This document shows positions 23,717 through 31,236 of a DNA stretch of 34,577 nucleotides, piece by piece; the stretch's first letter is position 1, and every line of letters begins with the position of its first letter. The position numbers and the translations under genes were made by a program. A model generated the notes under the pieces. That model was not told where the DNA came from. It saw only the letters and a program-made list of their open reading frames with translations, and searched no databases. Source of the stretch: Bacillota bacterium (GTDB lineage: Bacteria > Bacillota_I > Bacilli_A > Izemoplasmatales > Hujiaoplasmataceae); the NCBI GenBank assembly GCA_003245625.1, contig QKCT01000077.1, forward strand, positions 1 to 34,577, read 5' to 3'.

Positions 23717-24244
23717 ATGAAGTTTTTGAAAAATAACAGGATATTGGAAATATCCGATGGAGATCCGAATGATGCGGAAGAACTTCTTGCCTATTTAAAA
23801 CAAGTAGGTGGGGAATCCAACAACTTGATTTTAGATGAAAACGGAGTGAATCTAACAGTAGAACAAGAGCGAGAATACCTTCGAAAAGCGAAAGATAACT
23901 ATTTGAATAAAATATTTATCGGGAAAGTAGATGGAAAAATCGTTAGTGATTGCGGTGTACATGGAGTGATGAATAAACGCTTGGATCACAATGTGACATT
24001 GGGAATCTCAGTTCGAAAGGATTACTGGAACTTAGGAATTGGTGGCTATATGATGGAACATATCTTAAATTACTGCCGTATGGAAGAACGGATTATGGTG
24101 GTTCGCCTTGAAGTAAGACCGGATAATCAATATGCTGTATCCCTTTATCAGAAAGTAGGTTTTCAAAAGATTGGTACCTATCACAAAAAAGTCAAAATCA
24201 ACGATGAATTTATCGATCAAGACATCTATGAGTTGATTCTATAA
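23717..24244 (+). CDS. GNAT family N-acetyltransferase
   Basis: The 175-residue protein has a GNAT acetyl-CoA signature: VTLGISVRKDYWNLGIGGYMMEHIL at about 93-117 and VRPDNQYAVSLYQKVGFQKIGTYHK at about 133-157. Its N-terminal region (SDGDPNDAEELLAYLKQVGGESNN) resembles RimI/BltD-like members. The substrate is unknown. It is a single gene between its own promoter and terminator, with a GAGGTGAT ribosome site. Confidence 0.85.
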   Translation: MKFLKNNRILEISDGDPNDAEELLAYLKQVGGESNNLILDENGVNLTVEQEREYLRKAKDNYLNKIFIGKVDGKIVSDCGVHGVMNKRLDHNVTLGISVRKDYWNLGIGGYMMEHILNYCRMEERIMVVRLEVRPDNQYAVSLYQKVGFQKIGTYHKKVKINDEFIDQDIYELIL

Positions 24245-24272
24245 GAGAATTCAAAACGTTTGTATCGATAAG

Positions 24273-24306
24273 AAAAGACGAGGACATTTAGACTCGTCTT
24301 TTTTGT
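24273..24306 (+). terminator. intrinsic terminator after the acetyltransferase gene
   Basis: AAAAGACGAG (24273-24282) pairs with CTCGTCTTTT (24293-24302) over 10 bp with a 10-nt loop, then TT. Confidence 0.9.
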
Positions 24307-24362
24307 TTGTAAAATATCAGTTATATTTCCCTTTTTGCCTTTACTTGACTATGAAATTTAGG

Positions 24363-24368
24363 TATAAT
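24363..24368 (+). promoter_or_regulatory. -10 TATAAT upstream of the deoxynucleoside kinase gene
   Basis: TATAAT is perfect, but the only TTGACT-like -35 (24345-24350) leaves a spacer of just 12 bp. No extended TG is present, so the -35 is uncertain. Confidence 0.45.
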
Positions 24369-24401
24369 AATTTTAAAGTTTAAGTAAAGAAGGAGTTTAC
24401 A

Positions 24402-25037
24402 ATGAGAATCGGAATCATAGGACCTATCGGTAGTGGAAAATCTACCTTAACGAGATTGCTAGCAGAATACTACAACTTTCCAATCGTGGAGGAACCGGTA
24501 GAGAAGAATGAGTTTCTTCCTTTGTTCTATCAGGACAAAGAAACATTCGCATTGTTGTCTCAAAACGCTTTTTACAGTTCTTTGTTCCTGTTGATGTGGA
24601 GAACCAAAGAAAAACCAAATGTTGTTTGTGACTCAACCTTATTCTCTAATTTAGTTTTTACAGAGTTGTTGAGATTGGAAGGGATTATGTCGGCATACGA
24701 AGTGGCATTGACATATGCGATTGCGGATGAGCACTTAAAACGAATTCCTGACTTGGACATGCACCTTGTCTTAGTTCGCGGAGAAGAACAGCTATTCAAT
24801 AACGTTCGTAAGCGCGGTCGAGATATTGAAAAGGATCAAGAAGACTATTTAAAGTTTCATTATGCCAATTATTATGATGTATTGAATCGCATCTTTAAGA
24901 ATTATAAAGTGCCTCAAGAAAAAATTCTATATCTTAAAGTGGATGATATGTTCCACGGTGAAGAATTTCGGGATATCATCAAACAAATCGAAGATCGTTT
25001 CGCTATTTTAAAAGAAAAAGGACTTACAATGGAGTAA
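24402..25037 (+). CDS. deoxynucleoside kinase (deoxyadenosine/deoxyguanosine kinase family)
   Basis: It phosphorylates salvaged deoxynucleosides to monophosphates. The 211 residues show the P-loop GPIGSGKST at 7-15, the EEPVEKNEFLPLFYQD segment near 29-44 with the likely catalytic Glu, FYSSLFLLMWR near 57-67, and the LID motif RGRDIEKDQEDYLKFHYANYY near 143-163. The family's DRS motif reads DST here (VVCDSTLFSNLVF near 74-86), losing the Arg. It is a single transcription unit with a terminator at its stop. Together with the purine nucleoside phosphorylase it points to nucleoside salvage. Confidence 0.88.
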   Translation: MRIGIIGPIGSGKSTLTRLLAEYYNFPIVEEPVEKNEFLPLFYQDKETFALLSQNAFYSSLFLLMWRTKEKPNVVCDSTLFSNLVFTELLRLEGIMSAYEVALTYAIADEHLKRIPDLDMHLVLVRGEEQLFNNVRKRGRDIEKDQEDYLKFHYANYYDVLNRIFKNYKVPQEKILYLKVDDMFHGEEFRDIIKQIEDRFAILKEKGLTME

Positions 25038-25045
25038 GTCCTTTT
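25016..25045. terminator. bidirectional terminator between the kinase and heliorhodopsin genes
   Basis: AAAA-GGACTTAC and GTAAGTCC-TTTT form a 12-bp stem around AATGGA. T-runs on both strands suit the two convergent genes. It overlaps the kinase stop. Confidence 0.88.
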
Positions 25046-25052
25046 CATTTGA

Positions 25053-25847
25053 TTAAGATGGTTGCATCGCTCCAAATAGTACGAGCCATGCCAAAAGTGA
25101 TTTTGCGACCAAACTCAAGATGATATATGCCCGTTCACCGTAGAGGTAGTCTTTCCATTTGCCGACACGCTTATATTGAAGAATCATATTGATTGGAAAT
25201 GTATTGAAAGCAACAAAGTAAGTACCTACGATTGCCCATACAAACCAAGGCACCATATCGTAATTACCATTACCAATCATATAAAGGATGATGACAATCC
25301 AAGGTGTTAGACCGGCAATCGACCCATAAACAAAAGGTCCCCAGCGTAGTTTGGATTTTTCTTTTCCTGAATTGAATAGTTCCATGTATAGCCCAAATAT
25401 GTTCATTAAGGCATTCAACACGAATATCAGAAGTAATGAACCAATATCATAGATTCCGAATAATGTCGCAATCAAAACAATCATTACAGAAGAACTCAGT
25501 GCATATTCGAACCAACGGAATTTATTGACTCCTCGTTCTAAGTCACGATTATAGATTTCATTCGTTTTCTTCGGTAATGAGATAATTGCATGTGCCAGTG
25601 CGGATAAAAACAAGAAGACAGATACCAAAACTCCAAACGGTAATTGGAATAGAGTTTTCATGGCTGTTTCAAGCGATTGTGTTGTCGTATTGTATGTTAA
25701 GTAGATTTGAGTGATGGTCGGCTGAAATTCAGCAATCGTCTGAATGACTGTTTTCGCAAGGATAAGCATTAAAATACCCTGAATAAAGTGTAGACCGCCC
25801 ATGAAGAGATTGAATCGTCTTAGTTTCATAACATTAATTTGTTCCAA
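25053..25847 (-). CDS. heliorhodopsin
   Basis: A retinal-binding seven-helix membrane protein of the heliorhodopsin family. The TTG start at 25847 has GGGGGTG 5 nt upstream and gives 264 residues, the usual size; an ATG at 25829 would give 258, and longer frames run into the divergent promoter. Diagnostic sites are RRFNLFMGGLHFIQG with His20, His86, RWFEYALSSS with the counterion Glu114, PWxVxxxYMIGN near 182-193, FNTFPINMILQYKRVGKW near 214-231, and LSLVAKSLLAW with Ser245 and the Schiff-base Lys249. Spacing of Ser and Lys equals that in the founding protein (S237/K241). The family is not known as a strong ion pump and is thought to be sensory. It is monocistronic and divergent from padR. 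Confidence 0.95.
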   Translation of the reverse strand: MEQINVMKLRRFNLFMGGLHFIQGILMLILAKTVIQTIAEFQPTITQIYLTYNTTTQSLETAMKTLFQLPFGVLVSVFLFLSALAHAIISLPKKTNEIYNRDLERGVNKFRWFEYALSSSVMIVLIATLFGIYDIGSLLLIFVLNALMNIFGLYMELFNSGKEKSKLRWGPFVYGSIAGLTPWIVIILYMIGNGNYDMVPWFVWAIVGTYFVAFNTFPINMILQYKRVGKWKDYLYGERAYIILSLVAKSLLAWLVLFGAMQPS

Positions 25848-25878
25848 AAGAACACCCCCTAATATCATTGATACTATT

Positions 25879-25906
25879 ATCATACAATAAATGCTTTGAA
25901 TATCAA
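25879..25906 (-). promoter_or_regulatory. heliorhodopsin promoter TTGATA-N16-TATGAT
   Basis: On the minus strand the -35 TTGATA (25906 to 25901) and the -10 TATGAT (25884 to 25879) are 16 bp apart. Transcription would start near 25872, about 25 nt before the TTG start. One copy of a repeated 11-mer occupies the spacer. Confidence 0.55.
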
Positions 25907-25921
25907 AATAAAATGCTTTGA
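25889..25921. repeat. two direct repeats of AAATGCTTTGA, 22 bp apart, at the heliorhodopsin promoter
   Basis: AAATGCTTTGA occurs at 25889-25899 and 25911-25921. The 22-bp period is two DNA turns. One copy lies between -35 and -10, the other just upstream of the -35. This arrangement fits a dimeric or cooperative regulator, which is inference. Confidence 0.6.
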
Positions 25922-25952
25922 GAGAATATTTCAAAAAAATAATATTATTGTA

Positions 25953-25982
25953 TTGACAATAGTGTATGACATACAGTATAAT
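25953..25982 (+). promoter_or_regulatory. padR promoter with internal palindromic operator
   Basis: TTGACA (25953-25958) and TATAAT (25977-25982) are both perfect with an 18-bp spacer. Within the spacer lies the palindrome TGTAT-GAC-ATACA (25963-25975), which fits a PadR-type operator for autorepression. Just upstream is a second palindrome, AATAATATTATT (25938-25949). Confidence 0.8.
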
Positions 25983-26000
25983 GTAATTGAGGTGATGCAA

Positions 26001-26336
26001 ATGGATCAAACCATGTATCAAAATTATAAAGTGGAATTGAGAAGAGGAACTCAAATTTTAATTGTTCTAAGTCAACTTCACGAACAAGAATATGGATACT
26101 CACTTTTACAAAAACTAGTCGATAAAGGCGTCAACATCGAAGCCGGAACACTGTATCCGCTGATGAGAAGATTGGAGTCACAAGGTTTATTGGAAAGTGA
26201 ATGGGATACATCAGAGTCAAGACCAAGAAAATACTATCGTCTCAGTTCTGATGGCATCGAATTATATCGATATCTCCTGGAAGAATGGCGAGATATCACA
26301 AATGAAGTCGAAACATTAACAGGGAGGGACGTGTAA
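26001..26336 (+). CDS. PadR family transcriptional regulator
   Basis: The ATG at 26001 follows GAGGTG; an in-frame frame extends further upstream through the promoter and is rejected. The 111-residue protein has the PadR winged helix: QILIVLSQLHEQEYGYSLLQKL, then IEAGTLYPLMRRLESQGLLESEW, and the wing SRPRKYYRLSSDG. It ends in a short dimerisation helix. PadR proteins repress their own operon and often a neighbouring membrane protein. Its TAA overlaps the next ATG by one base. The palindrome in its promoter suggests autorepression, and the divergent heliorhodopsin gene is a second possible target. Confidence 0.92.
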   Translation: MDQTMYQNYKVELRRGTQILIVLSQLHEQEYGYSLLQKLVDKGVNIEAGTLYPLMRRLESQGLLESEWDTSESRPRKYYRLSSDGIELYRYLLEEWRDITNEVETLTGRDV

Positions 26337-27328
26337 TGAAACAACTAATAGAACGTTATGTGTATGCAGTTACAAGAAGATTACCAGAAAATCAAAGAGA
26401 GGAAGTAGCGAAAGAACTCCGTGCAAACATTGATGATATGTTACCGGAAAATCCTACGGAGGAAGAAATTGAGCAGTTATTGATTTCTTTAGGACATCCA
26501 AGAAAACTAGCGAATAACTATCGCGAGAAAGATCGATACTTGATTGGTCCGGAATGGATGGATGATTACTTAATGGTATTAAGAATCGTTGTCATTATCC
26601 TAGCATCAATCGGTTTAGTGACTGGAATGATCGATGCGATTCTGAATCCGGAAGCGGTTGGTGTGATTGGAAAAATCTTTGAAGTGTTTTTCCGCGCGAT
26701 AGCGAGCGCAATGGAAGCAGCATTCTCGGCATTTACAATTGTCACGCTCGTATTCATCGGGGTATCCAACTTAGTGAAGCATCGGGGCGACAAATTGGAT
26801 TTAAAGTGGTTGCCTGAATTGCCGAAAAAGAAGGTCAAAGAGATTTCGAAAAGTTCTGCAGTCGCAAACTTAATCATGAACTTAATTTTAGGAAGTCTGT
26901 TCATCTATTTATTCTGGACACATACTTTCAACGTTGTATGGATTGATTCGAGTGCGACGATTAATGATATTTATCCGATATTCAATTATGATGTGACAGA
27001 TGGAATCTTACCTTTATTTATTGTCAGCTTTATCTTAACGATTGGTGAAGCAATCTATCGTTTAATCATTCGTAGATGGACTGTGGAGGTATATGGATTC
27101 TATACGTTGGCAAAAATCGTTTCCGCTGTCGTATCGATTGTATTCTTAACATCACAAAATTTGCTAAATCCAGTTTTGATTTCTGATATGGCACCATATG
27201 TAGATTTGAGTGCTCAGGCTTTGAGCGATATCATTCATAGATTCTTTATATTCCTTGCTGTATTAACGGGGGTTGGTGCATTCGCTGATACCTTAACAAC
27301 TTGGTTTAAAAAAGTACAAAGCAAGTAA
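26336..27328 (+). CDS. HAAS-domain multi-span membrane protein
   Basis: The 330-residue protein begins with a HAAS signalling domain (about 1-65; LIERYVYAVTRRLPENQREEVAKELRANI split, then EEEIEQLLISLGHPRKLANNYR). This is followed by about six hydrophobic helices (near 80-100, 115-145, 175-195, 220-240, 255-275, 295-315). HAAS proteins are regularly encoded just after a PadR gene. They are thought to act as paired sensors or effectors, but the mechanism is not settled. The start overlaps the padR stop (TAATG), so the two are co-translated. A terminator begins in its stop codon. Confidence 0.85.
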   Translation: MKQLIERYVYAVTRRLPENQREEVAKELRANIDDMLPENPTEEEIEQLLISLGHPRKLANNYREKDRYLIGPEWMDDYLMVLRIVVIILASIGLVTGMIDAILNPEAVGVIGKIFEVFFRAIASAMEAAFSAFTIVTLVFIGVSNLVKHRGDKLDLKWLPELPKKKVKEISKSSAVANLIMNLILGSLFIYLFWTHTFNVVWIDSSATINDIYPIFNYDVTDGILPLFIVSFILTIGEAIYRLIIRRWTVEVYGFYTLAKIVSAVVSIVFLTSQNLLNPVLISDMAPYVDLSAQALSDIIHRFFIFLAVLTGVGAFADTLTTWFKKVQSK

Positions 27329-27353
27329 GCAACCTCATATGGTTGCTTTTTTT
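27327..27353 (+). terminator. intrinsic terminator of the padR operon
   Basis: AAGCAACC and GGTTGCTT form an 8-bp stem with a 6-nt loop, followed by five more T residues. Confidence 0.9.
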
Positions 27354-27380
27354 GTGTTACGAAGTGATACGTGATATAAT
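27352..27380 (+). promoter_or_regulatory. extended -10 promoter of the FakA-FakB-like gene
   Basis: TGATATAAT at 27372-27380 is the -10 element. TTGTGT at 27352-27357 is a weak -35 with a 17-bp spacer. The leader to the next ATG is about 75 nt long and AT-rich. Confidence 0.65.
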
Positions 27381-27462
27381 AACTATGACAGGCAGAGTAA
27401 TTGAGCAACATAATTCAATAATAAAATAATTTATGATATGATAATTCTAAGGAGAGATAATT

Positions 27463-29226
27463 ATGGAAACAATCAACGGAATCGACTTATATCATATGTT
27501 TCAATATGGAAGTGCGAAAATCATTAATATGAGAAAAACCTTGAATGATATCAACGTTTTTCCAGTCCCGGACAGTGATACCGGTAATAATCTTGCATCC
27601 ACGATGCAAGCAATTGTTTCACAAACCAAACAAGAAGAAGATTTTCACCAAGCGTTGGAAATGATTAGTGAGTCAGCCCTATATGGTGCAAGAGGGAATT
27701 CTGGTGTGATCTTTGCTCAATTTGTGAATGGATTACGACAAGCATCCAAAGGAAAACCAGAAGTAACCATTGATGAATTTGCCGAAATGGTGAACCACAG
27801 TGTTTCTTACACATACTCTTCTTTGTCCAATCCTGTTGAAGGGACTATGCTTTCAATCATTAAAGATTGGGGAAACAGTCTTCTTAACCTTGTGAAACAA
27901 CAACTACAATCGGTTAAGAATGTCTTTGACGGAGCGTTATCCTACGCGAAAATTAGTTTGGAACAAACGAAGAATCGGTTGAAAGTATTAAAGAAATATA
28001 ATGTAGTCGATAGCGGAGCTATGGGCTTTGTTCTGTTTTTGCAAGGGATTAGCAGTTATTACAATCAAGAAGTGTTAGAAGAAATCACCTATGATACGAC
28101 TGATATCGAAGATAACCATAAACACGATGAAGCGGTGAACTTCCGGTATTGTACAGAAGGTTTGGTTCGCACAAAGGATGAACTAGCCGAATCGACACTG
28201 CGAGCTACATTAGAACAGTACGGAGATTCCTTGATTATTGCAAAAGGTCTAAATATGTTTCGCGTTCATATCCATACCAATCATCCGGAATGGGTTTTCC
28301 AAGAGTTAAGACAATATGGACAAGTCGTAAGTCAAAAAATCGACAATATGATCCAAGATATCGCTTTGGATGAAACAGAAAGCAAAACCCTAGTGATTAC
28401 CGATTCCATCGCCGACTTAACCAAAGAGTTTATTCATGATAACCATATCTTGGTGTTACCAATCTCAGTAAATGCGGACGGTACAGACTACTTTGATAAA
28501 GTCTCCATCAATAACGAAATCCTCTTTGATTTGATTTCACAAACCAAAGAATATCCAACCACTGCGACTCCAACCTTGAAAAGTATTCAAGCATTACTCG
28601 ATAAATGGATCGATCGTTTTGAACAGGTTTTGATATTGACCGTGGCTCAGAAATTGAGTGCCACTTATGGATTACTTGAGGAAGCGATTAAGAAATATGA
28701 TCAGAAAGAAATCTATTTGATCGACACCTTAAACAACTCTGTAACCGAAGGGTTATTAGTGAAAGAGGCTGTAGAATTACTACAAAGTGGTCGTTCTGTC
28801 AAAGAAGTTGTCGAACGCTTAGAAGAAGATAAACATAAAACGAAAATCCTTGTATGTCTCAACACCTTTGAATACGCTATGAGAGGTGGACGCGTCCCAA
28901 AATCAATAGGGAAAATCGGAAACTTCTTTGGAATGAGACCAATCATGACTTTAGATGAAGAAGGACATGGAGCAGCTTTTGGAATTGCTTTTTCTCAAAA
29001 AGGAATCACCAAAAAAATTGTCAAGTTGATACAAGATGAAATGAATGGGAATGGGATTCAATCCTATGGGTTGGTCCATTGCCTTAATGAAGAACTGGTA
29101 GAAACATATCGGACCATGTTTACAGAAATTATCGGGTTCGGACCTGAATACATTACTGAAGTATCCAGCGCTGTTGCAATCCATAGTGGAATTGGGACAG
29201 TAGCGATTGGCTACATCAGAAACTAG
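27463..29226 (+). CDS. FakA-FakB-like fusion: DhaL kinase domain plus DegV fatty-acid-binding domain
   Basis: The 587-residue protein joins two partners that are usually separate. Residues 1 to about 200 are a DhaL/DAK2 kinase domain with NVFPVPDSDTGNNL (Asp37, Asp39 for metal-ATP) and GARGNSGVIFAQFVNGL. About 225-300 is the FakA middle domain (RYCTEGLVRTKDEL, GDSLIIAKG, FRVHIHTNHPEW). From about 307 to the end is a DegV/FakB domain (VITDSIADLTKEF, YPTTATPT, NTFEYAMRGGRVPKS, GIGTVAIGY). In FakAB systems the B protein presents a fatty acid that the A kinase phosphorylates for phospholipid synthesis. The fusion would do both steps. Codon Ser38 replaces the usual Gly of PDGDTG. The following DUF1295 gene begins 10 bp after. 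Confidence 0.88.
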   Translation: METINGIDLYHMFQYGSAKIINMRKTLNDINVFPVPDSDTGNNLASTMQAIVSQTKQEEDFHQALEMISESALYGARGNSGVIFAQFVNGLRQASKGKPEVTIDEFAEMVNHSVSYTYSSLSNPVEGTMLSIIKDWGNSLLNLVKQQLQSVKNVFDGALSYAKISLEQTKNRLKVLKKYNVVDSGAMGFVLFLQGISSYYNQEVLEEITYDTTDIEDNHKHDEAVNFRYCTEGLVRTKDELAESTLRATLEQYGDSLIIAKGLNMFRVHIHTNHPEWVFQELRQYGQVVSQKIDNMIQDIALDETESKTLVITDSIADLTKEFIHDNHILVLPISVNADGTDYFDKVSINNEILFDLISQTKEYPTTATPTLKSIQALLDKWIDRFEQVLILTVAQKLSATYGLLEEAIKKYDQKEIYLIDTLNNSVTEGLLVKEAVELLQSGRSVKEVVERLEEDKHKTKILVCLNTFEYAMRGGRVPKSIGKIGNFFGMRPIMTLDEEGHGAAFGIAFSQKGITKKIVKLIQDEMNGNGIQSYGLVHCLNEELVETYRTMFTEIIGFGPEYITEVSSAVAIHSGIGTVAIGYIRN

Positions 29227-29236
29227 GAGGGTATCT

Positions 29237-30001
29237 ATGACTCAAGCGATATTCATCATTTTCATCTATTTTCTTATTTTCTTCTTGATTGGAACCATTA
29301 TAAAAAACAACAGTATCGTCGATATCGGATGGGGCTTTGGTTTCGTTGTGACTGCATGGGGCTTGATGATTCTATCTGCTAACATAACAATTACTAAAAT
29401 CTTAGTAAATGTTTTAGTAAGTTTATGGGGACTGCGTTTGTTCTATCATATCTTACGAAGAAATGTGTTTGCAAAAGAGGATTTCCGTTATCAAAAATGG
29501 CGTGAAGAATGGGGGAAATATGTCATTCCACGTGCGTTTTTACAAGTATACATGCTACAAGGCTTTTTTATGTTCGTAGTTGGACTGGCAGTCAATTATG
29601 CTAACGTAAATACTCTTACCTGGTCCTGGTGGAGTTTGATTGGGGTGTTGGTGTTTTTAATCGGTTATCTATTCGAAGTCTTTGGAGATCGTCAATTACG
29701 CAAACATGTGAATGACAAGAGCAAAAAAGGAACTTTAATTCAAACCGGTCTTTGGAAATATACGAGACATCCAAACTATTTCGGAGAAGCTGTTCTATGG
29801 TGGGGGATATGGCTAGTTGTAGCAGTATCTGGCGGACCATGGTATTTGGTAATTGCCCCGATAGCAATCACATTATTACTCCGTTTTGTAAGCGGTGTTC
29901 CACTCCTTGAAAAACGCATGAGCAAATATCAAGGATGGGAGGAATACGCAAAGAATACCAGCGCTTTTATTCCTTTCCTTAAAGGTGTTCGCAAGAAATG
30001 A
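29237..30001 (+). CDS. DUF1295 membrane protein (steroid 5-alpha-reductase/ICMT-like fold)
   Basis: The ATG at 29237 has AGGAGGG 6 nt upstream. The 254-residue protein has about seven hydrophobic helices and the DUF1295 signatures WGFGFVVTAWGLM, LWGLRLFYHILRRN, FRYQKWREEWGKY, EVFGDRQLRKHVND and GLWKYTRHPNYFGEA; the last is the cofactor-binding region shared with steroid reductases and isoprenylcysteine methyltransferases. The reaction is unknown. Its TGA overlaps the photolyase ATG (ATGA). In many bacteria DUF1295 genes sit beside photolyase genes in light-inducible clusters, so the neighbourhood is meaningful. Confidence 0.88.
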   Translation: MTQAIFIIFIYFLIFFLIGTIIKNNSIVDIGWGFGFVVTAWGLMILSANITITKILVNVLVSLWGLRLFYHILRRNVFAKEDFRYQKWREEWGKYVIPRAFLQVYMLQGFFMFVVGLAVNYANVNTLTWSWWSLIGVLVFLIGYLFEVFGDRQLRKHVNDKSKKGTLIQTGLWKYTRHPNYFGEAVLWWGIWLVVAVSGGPWYLVIAPIAITLLLRFVSGVPLLEKRMSKYQGWEEYAKNTSAFIPFLKGVRKK

Positions 30002-31236
30002 GTCGCACGAAAATCCTTCATGCTGCCCATAATTCGAACAGCGATATCGTATATTTTATGTCCAAATCTTTTCGTATCAAAAACAACTACAGTTTATATG
30101 AAGCTTTACGTTTAAAGGAGAAATATCAAAGTTCATTATCCATCTATATCATGAATCCAATCGAATCATCAACGCGAAATCGATTGTTTTTTCAAGAGAA
30201 AACAAAGGATCTTGTCGAACGACTAGATCTCTATTCCAATAGTATTTACCGATTGGATTGGTCGGATTTAGATTTGGACGAATTTATAAATGTCAAAGCA
30301 TTCGTATTGGATAAACCATATTTGAAAGAAGATATCAAAGAAAAAGATCGAATTGTTGCATATGCAAAAGAACATGATATCAATGTCTTGGAAGTCGATT
30401 CAAATACGTTTCAGCCAACTGAGAGCGTGAGTTCCAAAGAGGAGTACTCGGCACGGACCATCCGCGATAAGATATGGAAAATGCTCCTACAACCATTGGT
30501 GTTAATGAAAGAGGATTGTCATCGGGGTGAAAAAGAAGCGTTTGCATTACTCCAGAATTTTATCGAGGAGAAGATAGAGCATTATGAGGAGGCGAATGAT
30601 CCCTCAAAAGATTATCGTTCCGGACTTAGTCCGTATTTAAAATATGGTTTCATATCACCGAATGTTATCTATGATATCGTGATGGAACAAAAGCCGACGG
30701 GATATCTTGCATTCTTAGAAGAACTGATTATTCGAAGAGACCTTGCTTATAACTTTGTTCGATACAATCCACATTACGATGAATTCAATGGCATTACATA
30801 TCCATGGGCTTATCAAACGATGTCAGCTCACGAAGAAGATCCTAGAAGCTATCTCTACACAAAAGAAGATTATATCCGGTTTGAGACACACGATCCTTAC
30901 TTTAATGCAGCAATGAAGGAAATGATCTATTTTGGTCGAATGCACTCCTATATGCGCATGTATTGGGCAAAGAAAATCATCGAATGGTCAAAAACCTATG
31001 AAGAAGCCTATGAGATTGCTATTACGTTGAATAACGAGTATTTTTACGATGGAAATACTCCCAATGGATATACCGGAGTTGCTTGGTGTTTTGGCAAACA
31101 CGATCGCGCTTGGACGGAACGACCAATTTTTGGAAAACTGCGATATATGAATGAAAACGGGTTAAAACGAAAATTCGATATTGATTTATATGTAGAACAT
31201 GTGGAAGAACTTGTTCGAAGGGAGGAGAAACAATGA
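29998..31236 (+). CDS. phr: class II CPD DNA photolyase
   Basis: It uses light and FADH2 to split cyclobutane pyrimidine dimers. The 412-residue protein has the N-terminal alpha/beta antenna-type domain and the class II C-terminal domain. Conserved sites are SGLSPYLKYGFISP near 204-217, EELIIRRDLAYNFVRYNPHYDEF near 241-263, WAYQTMSAHEEDPR near 271-284, THDPYFNAAMKEMIYFGRMHSYMRMYWAKKI near 299-329, LNNEYFYDGNTPNGYTGVAWCFGKHDRAW near 343-371. Class II is recognised by this last block rather than class I motifs. The start overlaps the DUF1295 stop and the end overlaps the DUF2177 start, so the three genes are translationally coupled. Confidence 0.95.
   Translation: MSRTKILHAAHNSNSDIVYFMSKSFRIKNNYSLYEALRLKEKYQSSLSIYIMNPIESSTRNRLFFQEKTKDLVERLDLYSNSIYRLDWSDLDLDEFINVKAFVLDKPYLKEDIKEKDRIVAYAKEHDINVLEVDSNTFQPTESVSSKEEYSARTIRDKIWKMLLQPLVLMKEDCHRGEKEAFALLQNFIEEKIEHYEEANDPSKDYRSGLSPYLKYGFISPNVIYDIVMEQKPTGYLAFLEELIIRRDLAYNFVRYNPHYDEFNGITYPWAYQTMSAHEEDPRSYLYTKEDYIRFETHDPYFNAAMKEMIYFGRMHSYMRMYWAKKIIEWSKTYEEAYEIAITLNNEYFYDGNTPNGYTGVAWCFGKHDRAWTERPIFGKLRYMNENGLKRKFDIDLYVEHVEELVRREEKQ

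Noticed and set aside
25848-26054. Longer open frame upstream of the heliorhodopsin TTG start.
   Set aside because: It would run through the heliorhodopsin promoter and the divergent padR control region. It adds 69 low-complexity residues that the family lacks, and the ribosome site supports the TTG.
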